NCBI GenBank assembly: GCA_025361145.1
Contig: JANYAV010000018.1
Span: forward strand, 1-64,000
DNA length: 64,000 nucleotides
Direction of reading: 5' to 3'
Source: Dehalococcoidia bacterium
Lineage (GTDB): Bacteria > Chloroflexota > Dehalococcoidia > Dehalococcoidales > UBA3254
In this document: in pieces, positions 46,017 to 54,310 of the stretch
Layout of the letters: the number at the start of each line of letters is the position of its first letter
Position numbering within the stretch: the first letter of the stretch is position 1
The notes under the pieces: model-generated
Told to the model about the DNA's origin: nothing
The model's input: the letters and a program-made list of their open reading frames with translations, nothing else
Databases searched by the model: none
Made by a program: the position numbers and the translations under genes

Positions 46017-48653
46017 ATGGATAACTCTGAAATAATATTGTCCTCACGTAACGAAATGTGCAAGCAACTACCGGTTTCCGCCTCCAATACTGAAGAGGAA
46101 GGCGGTTGTGGTGTCACCGGGTTTGTCTGTTCCATACCGGTTACCGGTAAAAATATCTTTGAGCCATCAGCCCAGATGCATAACCGCGGCAATGGTAAGG
46201 GCGGCGGCATCGGAGCGGTCGGTTTTGTTCCCGAAGCGCTGGGTGTGTCCAGGCAGGTACTGGATGATGACTATATGCTGCATATAGCTCTGCTGGATGC
46301 AAGTGCGGCTAATGAAATTGAAAACACTTTTATTAAACCATTTTTTAAGATTGATAAATTTGAAAAGCTAGCCACCCTTGACGACCACCGCAGTATTGGC
46401 CTGGAGGTAAGACCTCCGGATATTATGCGCTATTTCGTGCGAGTTAAGGACGACGTTCTCGATGGATTTATTAAGGAAAAGCATTTCACGTCGCTGGATC
46501 GGAGAGATGCTGAGGACGAGTTCGTTTATCAGAATAGCTTCAAGATTAATAAGCAATATTATGCCTCTCTCGGTGAGAAAAAAGCCTTTGTAATGTCCCA
46601 TGGCCGAAACATGATGATTTTGAAAATCGTTGGTTACGCTGAAAATGTGGTTCGTTATTATAAGCTGGATGATTTTAAAGCGCATGTTTGGTTGGCGCAC
46701 CAGCGCTATCCAACTCGCGGGCGCGTCTGGCATCCGGGTGGATGTCACCCCTTCAGCGCTCTTAACGAAGCTTTGGTACACAATGGCGACTTTGCCAACT
46801 ACCAGTCTATTTACGAATATCTCAAACAGCGGAATTACCATCCCCTGTTTCTGACCGATACAGAGGAAGCGGCACTTTTACTCGATCTCTGGAGTAGGGT
46901 CTACAAATACCCTCTGGAGTATCTGATCGAGGCGTTGGCCCCCACCTCGGAGATGGACTTCGATATGCTCCCGCCACATAAGCAGGCATTGTACAAGGCT
47001 ATCCAGACACATCACGTCCCTGTGTCTCCCGATGGTCCATGGTTCTTTATTATCGCTCGCAATGAGGTAAAGACTCAGCAGTTCCAATTGATCGGTATCA
47101 CTGATACAGCCATGCTCAGGCCGCAGGTGTTTGCCCTGCAAGAGGGAGAGGTGCAGATCGGGTTGATTTGCTCTGAAAAACAGGCCATTGATGCGACACT
47201 GATCTCCCTCCAGCGGGAAGATTCGCGTTTTAGGCCGATTGCTGATAAGTACTGGAATGCCCGCGGTGGCAGTTATACCGATGGCGGAGCTTTTATTTTC
47301 AGTCTGAAGGACACTGGTTCAGGTAACAAGCAGCTTATTTGCTCTGACAAATTTGGTAAGGTTATCGAAACAGTCAAAAATAAGGCTATTTTAGATATTT
47401 CTAAAGAATTGAAAGTTACCACAGCCGAAGATAAAGCTCTCACGGAGAGCGTCCGTAATTTATTTGTAGAGAAAAGCAGTGATGTCGCGGCAAACAAAGT
47501 TTTCGCTTTTGTCCGTGATAATATTGAGAAATTTAGCGCTGAGAATTTTAGATTAACGATTGAAACTATCAAAGCTCAGTCCCTTATTAACGATGGTTTC
47601 AGGCAAACGGCTATAACAGCCCTGACTATTTTAAACGACCGGCGCTACAATACCGGCAAATTCAAGAGAAGTTCTGTGCTGCATGTCTTGAAAATTAATC
47701 TGGATGAAATCTTAGCTGCGACACCCGGGATAAACGACACGATGGCTTCACGTTTCCGCCAAATTGATTTTGCCACTCGGGGTAATCTGAAGGCTCCTAA
47801 GCAACTTGAAGAAGTTTTGGTCATCAACGCTGAACATTTTGAGCCTGAAGGAGAAAACTGCGACGCGGTATTAATTGTTAAGGCATACAAACTCGGTTGG
47901 CGGCGCTTTATAGTCTATAAATACCGTGGGCAGCGTTTTACAGGTTGCGGCTGCGGTGTGGCAACCGAAGGTGCTCGGATTGATGTCTACGGTTCATCCG
48001 GAGACTATCTATCGTCAGGTATCGATGGCATGCAGATTTATGTACACGGCAACGCCCAGGATCAACTCGGCCAAATCATGAAAGAGGGCAAGTTAGTTGT
48101 TTTCGGCGATGTTGGACAGACCTTTATGTACGGTGCTAAAGGCGGAACTGCATATGTTATGGGTAACGCCGCGGGTCGGCCTCTGATCAACGCCGTCGGT
48201 AAACCTCGTGTGGTTATTAACGGAACTGCCCTGGACTATCTGGCAGAATCGTTTATGGCGGGAGACCCTTTAAATGGGGGCGGATTTGTTATCCTGAATG
48301 GCATCGGATTTGATGACAATAATGGGGCAGTTCGGGAGTTGGAAGAGCCGTATCCGGGCTCCAATATCTTTTCACTGGCATCCGGAGGGGCAATCTATGT
48401 ACGCGATCCGCAACGGAAACTGGTTGAAGAACAGCTTAATGGCGGTGAGTTTACCAGTATTACGGACACTGATTGGCAATTGATAAAACCCTACCTGGAA
48501 GAGAATGAGAAGCTTTTTGACATCACCCTCGATCGGCTTTTAACCGTTGATAGTAAGAAGATGGCTCCAGTGGACGTCTATAGAAAGATCATACCCAAAA
48601 AGAAACCCGTTTTCACTAAAGATGATGACGGGTTGACTGAGACCTGGCACTAA
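46017..48653 (+). CDS. Glutamate synthase glutaminase domain fused to GXGXG domain (GltB1-GltB3)
   Basis: An 878-residue protein. A class II glutamine amidotransferase domain (about 31-420) has the nucleophile Cys31 in EGGCGVTGF. This suggests removal of a 30-residue propeptide. HNGDFANYQ and LAHQRYPTRG are further Ntn motifs. After a helical linker, the right-handed beta-helix GXGXG domain (about 640-800) shows repeated G-rich turns (VYGSSGDYLSSG, GAKGGTAYVMGNAAG). In canonical GltB the FMN domain lies between these two; here it is a separate gene. A terminator follows at 48683. Confidence 0.85.
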   Translation: MDNSEIILSSRNEMCKQLPVSASNTEEEGGCGVTGFVCSIPVTGKNIFEPSAQMHNRGNGKGGGIGAVGFVPEALGVSRQVLDDDYMLHIALLDASAANEIENTFIKPFFKIDKFEKLATLDDHRSIGLEVRPPDIMRYFVRVKDDVLDGFIKEKHFTSLDRRDAEDEFVYQNSFKINKQYYASLGEKKAFVMSHGRNMMILKIVGYAENVVRYYKLDDFKAHVWLAHQRYPTRGRVWHPGGCHPFSALNEALVHNGDFANYQSIYEYLKQRNYHPLFLTDTEEAALLLDLWSRVYKYPLEYLIEALAPTSEMDFDMLPPHKQALYKAIQTHHVPVSPDGPWFFIIARNEVKTQQFQLIGITDTAMLRPQVFALQEGEVQIGLICSEKQAIDATLISLQREDSRFRPIADKYWNARGGSYTDGGAFIFSLKDTGSGNKQLICSDKFGKVIETVKNKAILDISKELKVTTAEDKALTESVRNLFVEKSSDVAANKVFAFVRDNIEKFSAENFRLTIETIKAQSLINDGFRQTAITALTILNDRRYNTGKFKRSSVLHVLKINLDEILAATPGINDTMASRFRQIDFATRGNLKAPKQLEEVLVINAEHFEPEGENCDAVLIVKAYKLGWRRFIVYKYRGQRFTGCGCGVATEGARIDVYGSSGDYLSSGIDGMQIYVHGNAQDQLGQIMKEGKLVVFGDVGQTFMYGAKGGTAYVMGNAAGRPLINAVGKPRVVINGTALDYLAESFMAGDPLNGGGFVILNGIGFDDNNGAVRELEEPYPGSNIFSLASGGAIYVRDPQRKLVEEQLNGGEFTSITDTDWQLIKPYLEENEKLFDITLDRLLTVDSKKMAPVDVYRKIIPKKKPVFTKDDDGLTETWH

Positions 48654-48682
48654 AGGTATCAATTTCAGTAAGCGATAAAGTT

Positions 48683-48732
48683 GTCCGGCAAGAGCATAAT
48701 CTTAATGATATGCCAACCTTGCCGGACTTTTT
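48683..48732 (+). terminator. Terminator of the glutamate synthase operon
   Basis: GTCCGGCAAG (48683-48692) pairs with CTTGCCGGAC (48718-48727) across a 25-nt loop and is followed by TTTTTA. Confidence 0.75.
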
Positions 48733-48908
48733 ATTACACAATACCTAGCGGTAATATGGTTCCAATGTAAAGCGCTCAATTTTAAGCGCGATCGCTGCTT
48801 AATTCCAATTGTGCTACAATGTTAAAAAAGAGTTTTTGTATTATTTTTGCGAGCATTGCCCCAAATAAGTTGACACAGCTACATTGCAATTATTGTTTGG
48901 AGGTTGTT

Positions 48909-50702
48909 ATGCCCTATCAGGTCACCAACAAAAAACTCAATGAATGGGTTAATGACATAACCGAATTATGCCAACCAGAAAAACTTCATTGGTGCGATGG
49001 AACACAAGATGAATATAACCTTTTGATGGCTCAAATGGTTGCGGAGGGAAGGGCTATTCCTCTTAAAAAGTGCCCCAACAGTTTTCTGTTCCGCTCAGAC
49101 CCGAGCGACGTTGCTCGTGTCGAATCGAGAACCTTTATTGCCACCAAAAATCGTGAGAGTGTAGGGCCAACCAATAACTGGGTGGATACTGACGAACTCA
49201 AGCAGACAATGACAGCTTTATATGCAGGCTGTATGAAGGGACGCACAATGTACCTGATCCCCTTTTCCATGGGACCTGTTGGTTCCCCAATATCCAAACT
49301 GGCTGTTCAGATTACTGACAGTTCTTATGTTGTCTGCAACATGCACATCATGGCACGCGTTGGGACTGAAGTGGTTGCAGCTATAAATAACGGTGAAGAT
49401 TTTATTGAGTGTCTCCATTCTGTTGGTGCCCCACTACAAAAAGGACAAAAAGACGTTCCCTGGCCCTGTGCCCCTATAGAAAAGAAATATATCAGTCATT
49501 TCCCGGAAGAGAACTCTATTTGGTCTTTCGGGTCTGGTTATGGTGGTAATGCCCTCCTTGGAAAGAAGTGTTTGGGATTGCGTCTCGCATCTGCTATCGC
49601 AAAACGTGAAGGCTGGATGGCAGAACACATGCTTATATTGCGCTTGATTAATCCTCAGGGTAAAAAATACCATGTTGCTGCTGCTTTCCCATCAGCTTGC
49701 GGTAAAACCAATTTAGCCATGATCCAGCCAGCCGTACCGGGGTGGAAAGTCGAATGCATTGGTGACGATATCGCCTGGATGAAGGTTGCACAGGACGGGA
49801 AATTGCATGCGATCAACCCGGAGGCCGGCTTTTTTGGAGTGGCTCCCGGCACTTCTTATAAGTCCAACCCAGTATGTATGGAATTGATAAAAGAAGGCAC
49901 GATTTTTACAAACTGCGCTTTGACTGATGATGGAGACGTGTGGTGGGAGGGTATGGATGGGGAAAAGCCCCTGCATGCCATTGACTGGAAGGGGAATAAC
50001 TGGAACCCAGCACATAAGGAACCAGCAGCTCATGGGAATGCCCGTTTTACCGCTGCTGCGAAACGCTGCCCTGCCATATGCCCCGATTGGGAAAATCCCC
50101 AGGGAGTGCCAATTGATATCTTCATATTTGGCGGTCGTCGTTCTGCGGTTGTCCCTCTGGTTACAGAGGCATTTAATTGGGATCATGGTGTCTTTCTTGG
50201 AGCAACTGTCGCATCAGAACCTACTGCGGCCGTTCTGGATAATGTTGGTATAAGGTATGACCCCTTCGCGATTCTGCCTTTCTGTGGATATAACATGGCA
50301 GACTATTTTCAGCATCAGTTCGATATGGGAGATAAACTAAAAAGCAAGGCTCCAAGAATATTCTACGTCAATTGGTTTAGGAAAAGCCAAGATGGTGGGT
50401 GGTTATGGCCTGGATTCGGGGAAAATATTCGGGCTTTAATTTGGATGTGCGAGCGCATTGAAGGCAGAGCAGGGGCTAAGCAAACCCCCATAGGTTACGT
50501 GCCTGAAGAGAAAGATCTGGACTTAACCGGGTTAAGTATAACTCAGGCAAAAATTAGTGAACTGCTAAGTGTTGATCCAGAAGTTTGGAAAGCCGAAATT
50601 CCTAAGATGGAGAAATTCTTTTCACAATTCGGCGATCATCTTCCTGCACGGTTACGTAAACAACTTGATGAGCTAAAAAGCCGTTTGTCATTAAACGTTT
50701 AA
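48909..50702 (+). CDS. pckG: Phosphoenolpyruvate carboxykinase (GTP)
   Basis: A 597-residue GTP-dependent PEPCK interconverting oxaloacetate and PEP. The P-loop region AAFPSACGKTNLAMI, the metal-binding and omega-loop areas, and FIFGGRRSAVVPLV are typical of the GTP form. Start ATG 48909 with GGAGG at 48899-48903; the longer frame upstream has no SD. TGCTACAAT (48812-48820) is an extended -10 about 90 bp upstream, and TTGACA at 48870-48875 may be part of a second promoter. It links carbon skeletons to the surrounding nitrogen genes only by position. Confidence 0.95.
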   Translation: MPYQVTNKKLNEWVNDITELCQPEKLHWCDGTQDEYNLLMAQMVAEGRAIPLKKCPNSFLFRSDPSDVARVESRTFIATKNRESVGPTNNWVDTDELKQTMTALYAGCMKGRTMYLIPFSMGPVGSPISKLAVQITDSSYVVCNMHIMARVGTEVVAAINNGEDFIECLHSVGAPLQKGQKDVPWPCAPIEKKYISHFPEENSIWSFGSGYGGNALLGKKCLGLRLASAIAKREGWMAEHMLILRLINPQGKKYHVAAAFPSACGKTNLAMIQPAVPGWKVECIGDDIAWMKVAQDGKLHAINPEAGFFGVAPGTSYKSNPVCMELIKEGTIFTNCALTDDGDVWWEGMDGEKPLHAIDWKGNNWNPAHKEPAAHGNARFTAAAKRCPAICPDWENPQGVPIDIFIFGGRRSAVVPLVTEAFNWDHGVFLGATVASEPTAAVLDNVGIRYDPFAILPFCGYNMADYFQHQFDMGDKLKSKAPRIFYVNWFRKSQDGGWLWPGFGENIRALIWMCERIEGRAGAKQTPIGYVPEEKDLDLTGLSITQAKISELLSVDPEVWKAEIPKMEKFFSQFGDHLPARLRKQLDELKSRLSLNV

Positions 50703-50739
50703 ATCTATCATGTCAGCTGTATAAACCCGCAGAACTGAT

Positions 50740-50755
50740 GTAATCTGTTTGAAAC
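50740..50755 (+). promoter_or_regulatory. GlnR-type half box upstream of amt2
   Basis: GTAAT (50740-50744), six bases, then GAAAC (50751-50755) match the a-b unit of a GlnR box. A weak GTCTT follows at the next 11-bp step. TATTAT at 50775-50780 may be the -10, at nearly the same distance from the box as at amt1. Confidence 0.5.
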
Positions 50756-50801
50756 AATTAGGTCTTAAACTGAGTATTATACAATTGGGAGGGACCTTTT
50801 T

Positions 50802-52031
50802 GTGTCTATAAATGCGGCCGATACTGCCTGGATGTTGGTTTCTACTGCCATGGTCATGCTGATGACCCCCGGAGTCGCTCTGTTCTACGGCGGCATGGTG
50901 CGTAGTAAAAATGTTCTTTCCACGATCATGATGAGTTTTATGTCGCTGGGCGTAATCGGGATTTTGTGGGCTTTATATGGTTATAGTTTGGCTTTCGGCA
51001 GCGATTTCGGCGGCGTGATAGGTGGACTGGACTATATCGGTTTAAGAAATGTTGGTCAGTCTCCCTCCAGTATTTATGCTACTACTGTGCCTCACCTAGT
51101 TTTTATGATATACCAGATGATGTTCGCCGTGATAACGGTGGCCCTGATAAGCGGCGCTGTAGTAGAGCGTATTAAATTCGGCGCCATTCTGGTTTTTTCC
51201 GTTTTATGGTTCACCCTAGTCTATTGTCCGGTAGCGCATTGGGTCTGGGGAGGAGGATGGCTGGCTAAGCTGGGAGTATTAGATTTCGCGGGTGGACTAG
51301 TGGTACATATTACCGCGGGTGTCTCGGCTTTTGCTATGGCTGTTCTGCTTGGCCCGCGCAAGGGCCTCTCTGACGGATCTTCCATGTCCGCGCATAATGT
51401 GCCATTAGTCGTGATCGGAGCAGGGCTATTATGGTTCGGTTGGTTTGGTTTTAATGGTGGCAGCGCCTTGACCTCCGGTGGTCTGGCTGCCAGCGCCTTC
51501 GTTACAACCAATATGGCCGCGGCAGCAGGAGCTTTTACCTGGATGATGTTAAGTTGGTATTTCCGGCGGCCAACTGTAACAGGTATTGTTACCGGAGCTG
51601 TGGCCGGATTGGGTGCGGTCACACCGGCTTCGGGCTATATCACGCCGATGATGGGCATAGTGGTCGGTGTAGTAGCTGCAATTATTGCTTACTTCTGTAT
51701 TCTCTTCAGAACACGCCGTAAGATTGATGAATCACTGGATGTTTGGGCGGTGCACGGTATGGGTGGTACTTGGGGCACTCTCGCTGGTGGTCTTTTTGCT
51801 GCTTTGACGGTTAATGCGGCCGGCTCCAATGGTCTGTTTTATGGCAACGGGCTCTTCTTTTTAAAACAATTGCTGGCGGTGGTAGTGATTTGGGCTTTTG
51901 CCTTTGGTATGACCTGGGCGATTGGTAAATTAGTGGATCTTATTATGGGGCTAAGAGTGAATGCCACCGAAGAAAGTGTCGGACTGGATATCTCTCAGCA
52001 TGGCGAGTCGGCCTACGGGGAAGATCTTTAA
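50802..52031 (+). CDS. amt: Ammonium transporter Amt (second copy)
   Basis: A 409-residue Amt protein closely similar to the copy at 39129 (DTAWMLVSTAMVMLMTPGVALFYGGMVRSKN; the ends VGLDISQHGESAYGEDL are nearly identical). The conserved pore His is in VHGMGGTWGTLAGG. GTG start 50802 with GGGAGGG 8 nt upstream. It is followed by glnA 133 bp downstream with its own promoter. No P-II gene accompanies this copy. Confidence 0.95.
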   Translation: MSINAADTAWMLVSTAMVMLMTPGVALFYGGMVRSKNVLSTIMMSFMSLGVIGILWALYGYSLAFGSDFGGVIGGLDYIGLRNVGQSPSSIYATTVPHLVFMIYQMMFAVITVALISGAVVERIKFGAILVFSVLWFTLVYCPVAHWVWGGGWLAKLGVLDFAGGLVVHITAGVSAFAMAVLLGPRKGLSDGSSMSAHNVPLVVIGAGLLWFGWFGFNGGSALTSGGLAASAFVTTNMAAAAGAFTWMMLSWYFRRPTVTGIVTGAVAGLGAVTPASGYITPMMGIVVGVVAAIIAYFCILFRTRRKIDESLDVWAVHGMGGTWGTLAGGLFAALTVNAAGSNGLFYGNGLFFLKQLLAVVVIWAFAFGMTWAIGKLVDLIMGLRVNATEESVGLDISQHGESAYGEDL

Positions 52032-52063
52032 GAGTCAGGATTTAGGGACACTGATTTTTAAAT

Positions 52064-52106
52064 TTAACATAAATGTAATATGTTTGAAATATTAATTCCC
52101 TAGAAT
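52064..52106 (+). promoter_or_regulatory. GlnR-type box and -10 of glnA
   Basis: TTAAC (52064-52068), GTAAT (52075-52079) and GAAAT (52086-52090) lie at exact 11-bp steps, the same b-a-b order as at amt1. TAGAAT at 52101-52106 is a good -10. GAAA-N6-TTCC at 52086-52099 also matches the NrpR operator at 7 of 8 positions and covers the promoter core. Confidence 0.6.
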
Positions 52107-52164
52107 GTGAGTAACAAGGGGAATAATAGCTACCCGCCCCAAAAATAAGTATAGGAGGAAATCA

Positions 52165-53526
52165 ATGGCACTGGCAAAGAAAGGCAATTCAGAAGGGAAA
52201 GAATACATTTTGAAAATGGCCCGTGAACACAACGTCAAATTTGTGGAGTTATGGTTTACCGATATCCTGGGACAGCTTAAGAGCTACGCTATTCCGGTTT
52301 CTGAATTAGAAGGCGCGATAGATTCCGGTATGGGCTTCGACGGCTCATCTGTTGAAGGTTTCTCTCGTATCGATGAAAGCGATATGATGTCTGTACCGGA
52401 CACGGATACCTTCCAGTTATTGCCCTGGAGACCCAGAGAGGATGTCGGTTTGGCTAGAATGATCACCGATGTCTGCCAACCTGGTGGTAAGCCTTTTGAA
52501 GGCGATCCACGCCAGGTCCTAAAGCGGAACCTTAAAAAGGCCACCGATATGGGCTATACCTACTATGTGGGTCCTGAACTGGAATATTTCTACTTTAAGA
52601 ATGACAAAGATGGTGCCCCGACTACAGAAGGTCTTGATAAGGGTGGTTATTATGATATGACCATTCTGGATGCTGCAACCGAGCTGAGAAACGAGACCGT
52701 TCTAGCTCTGGAAGAGATGGGAATCGGAGTTGACAAGTCCCACCATGAAGTGGCCATCAGTCAGCATGAAATCGATATGAGATACACCGACGCTTTGACT
52801 ATGGCCGATCAGGTTATGACCTACCGTCTTATCGTAAAAGAGATCGCCGCTAAACACGGTGTTTATGCCACCTTCATGCCAAAACCCATTTATGGCATCA
52901 ACGGCAGTGGTATGCACGTCCATCAGTCCCTCTTTAAGAATGGCAAGAACGCTTTCTTTGAGAAAGGGAATCTGTTTAATCTATCCACTGTAGCCCAGAG
53001 TTTTGTAGCTGGTCTCTTAAAATATGCCCCGGAATTTACCGCAGTTACCAACCAGTGGGTCAATTCTTACAAGCGTTTGGTTCCTGGTTATGAAGCACCT
53101 GTTTATCTATCCTGGGCCATCCGCAACCGTTCCGATCTGATTAGAGTTCCAGGTTATGAGCCCGGCAAAGAAAACGCCACTCGCTTTGAAATCCGTTCTC
53201 CTGATCCGGCCTGCAATCCTTATCTTTGCTTCAGCGTTTTGCTGGCTGCGGGTCTTAAAGGTATTGAAGAAGGTCTTAAACCACCAGCCCCAGCTGAGGG
53301 CAACGTCTATCATATGTCCGATGAGCAGAGAATGAAACTGGGCATCGGCACTCTGCCCGGCAACCTGAAAGAAGCCATCCAGTTGATGGAGAAGAGCAAG
53401 CTGGTTAAAGAAGCCCTAGGCGAACATTGCTTTGAAGCCTTTATCGAAAATAAGAAAGCTGAATGGGACAAATTCCGCACTCGCGTCACTGACTTCGAGC
53501 TGAAGGAATATTTGCCCATCATTTAA
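52165..53526 (+). CDS. glnA: Glutamine synthetase, type I alpha
   Basis: A 453-residue enzyme making glutamine from glutamate, ammonia and ATP. Motifs are GMGFDGSSVEGFSRIDESDM, VGPELEYFYFK, NGSGMHVHQSLF, and RSPDPACNPYLCFSVLLAAGL. The length and the segment after PAPAEGNVYHMSDEQR lack the insertion and the NLYDLP adenylylation motif of type beta. Control by GlnE-type adenylylation is therefore not expected. ATG 52165 with AGGAGG upstream. A strong terminator follows. Confidence 0.96.
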   Translation: MALAKKGNSEGKEYILKMAREHNVKFVELWFTDILGQLKSYAIPVSELEGAIDSGMGFDGSSVEGFSRIDESDMMSVPDTDTFQLLPWRPREDVGLARMITDVCQPGGKPFEGDPRQVLKRNLKKATDMGYTYYVGPELEYFYFKNDKDGAPTTEGLDKGGYYDMTILDAATELRNETVLALEEMGIGVDKSHHEVAISQHEIDMRYTDALTMADQVMTYRLIVKEIAAKHGVYATFMPKPIYGINGSGMHVHQSLFKNGKNAFFEKGNLFNLSTVAQSFVAGLLKYAPEFTAVTNQWVNSYKRLVPGYEAPVYLSWAIRNRSDLIRVPGYEPGKENATRFEIRSPDPACNPYLCFSVLLAAGLKGIEEGLKPPAPAEGNVYHMSDEQRMKLGIGTLPGNLKEAIQLMEKSKLVKEALGEHCFEAFIENKKAEWDKFRTRVTDFELKEYLPII

Positions 53527-53564
53527 TTTGGGGTTAGCTCCTCCTGGGGCGGGGGACTAGCTAT

Positions 53565-53603
53565 AGCGAGCTTCGGAGTGCAAACTCTGAAGCTCGCTTT
53601 TTT
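53565..53603 (+). terminator. Terminator of glnA
   Basis: A 15-bp stem (53565-53579 with 53584-53598, one G-U pair), loop GCAA, then six T. Confidence 0.92.
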
Positions 53604-53662
53604 AGATATTACATCTGTCGAAAAACAGACGAATATGTTAGTATAAATTCGAGGCTTTAGCT

Positions 53663-54274
53663 ATGAAAAAGAAAAATCTAAAAATAGGTGTGCTTGCTCT
53701 GCAAGGGGCTTTTATCGAGCATTGTCAGATTCTAAAACAAATAGGGGTAGATGTGCGGGAAATACGTCTGCCCGGTCAGTTGCAGCAATTGGATGGGCTG
53801 ATTATGCCGGGTGGAGAAAGCACTACTATCTTAAAATTGATGCATGGTTATGGGCTTTATGCCCCGTTAAAACAATTGATCAGCAAAGGTTTCCCAGTAT
53901 GGGGAACCTGCGCAGGAATGATTTGCCTGGCTGCGAAAATCAAGAATTCCCAGCAGTCCTCATTGCAACCTTTGGAGTCAATGGACATCATCGTTAAACG
54001 CAATGCCTTCGGCCGGCAGGTGGATAGCTTTGAAATTGATCTGGACATTCCCGTCCTGGGCAAGCGTCCTTATCACGCTGTCTTTATTCGTGCTCCCTTA
54101 ATTGAAAAAGTTGGCTCGGAGGTGGAGGTACTATCAAAACTGAATGATGGAGTTATCGTAGCTGCCCGCCAGGGTAATCTTCTGGTCAGTTCTTTCCACC
54201 CGGAATTGACCGCCGACACCCGTTTCCACCAGTATTTTGAAAATATAGTTGCCTCTCAAAGAGGCGAATACTAA
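53663..54274 (+). CDS. pdxT: Pyridoxal 5'-phosphate synthase glutaminase subunit
   Basis: A 203-residue class I glutaminase that gives ammonia to PdxS. The motifs GVLALQGAFIEH, IMPGGESTTI, WGTCAGMICLA (Cys nucleophile) and SSFHPELT (His/Glu) are clear. ATG 53663. pdxS is not adjacent, which is unusual since the pair is normally linked. nrpR follows 36 bp downstream, so pdxT and nrpR may share a transcript. Confidence 0.95.
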   Translation: MKKKNLKIGVLALQGAFIEHCQILKQIGVDVREIRLPGQLQQLDGLIMPGGESTTILKLMHGYGLYAPLKQLISKGFPVWGTCAGMICLAAKIKNSQQSSLQPLESMDIIVKRNAFGRQVDSFEIDLDIPVLGKRPYHAVFIRAPLIEKVGSEVEVLSKLNDGVIVAARQGNLLVSSFHPELTADTRFHQYFENIVASQRGEY

Positions 54275-54310
54275 TTACAATACTAAACTTCAGCTATATG
54301 AGGTATAACA

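Noticed and set aside
40742-53554. The word CCCGCCCCA recurring near glnK, glnA upstream and glnA downstream
   Set aside because: A 9-mer seen three times in different contexts (loop, leader, terminator region) has no fixed spacing to promoters; likely chance or GC-rich hairpin parts.
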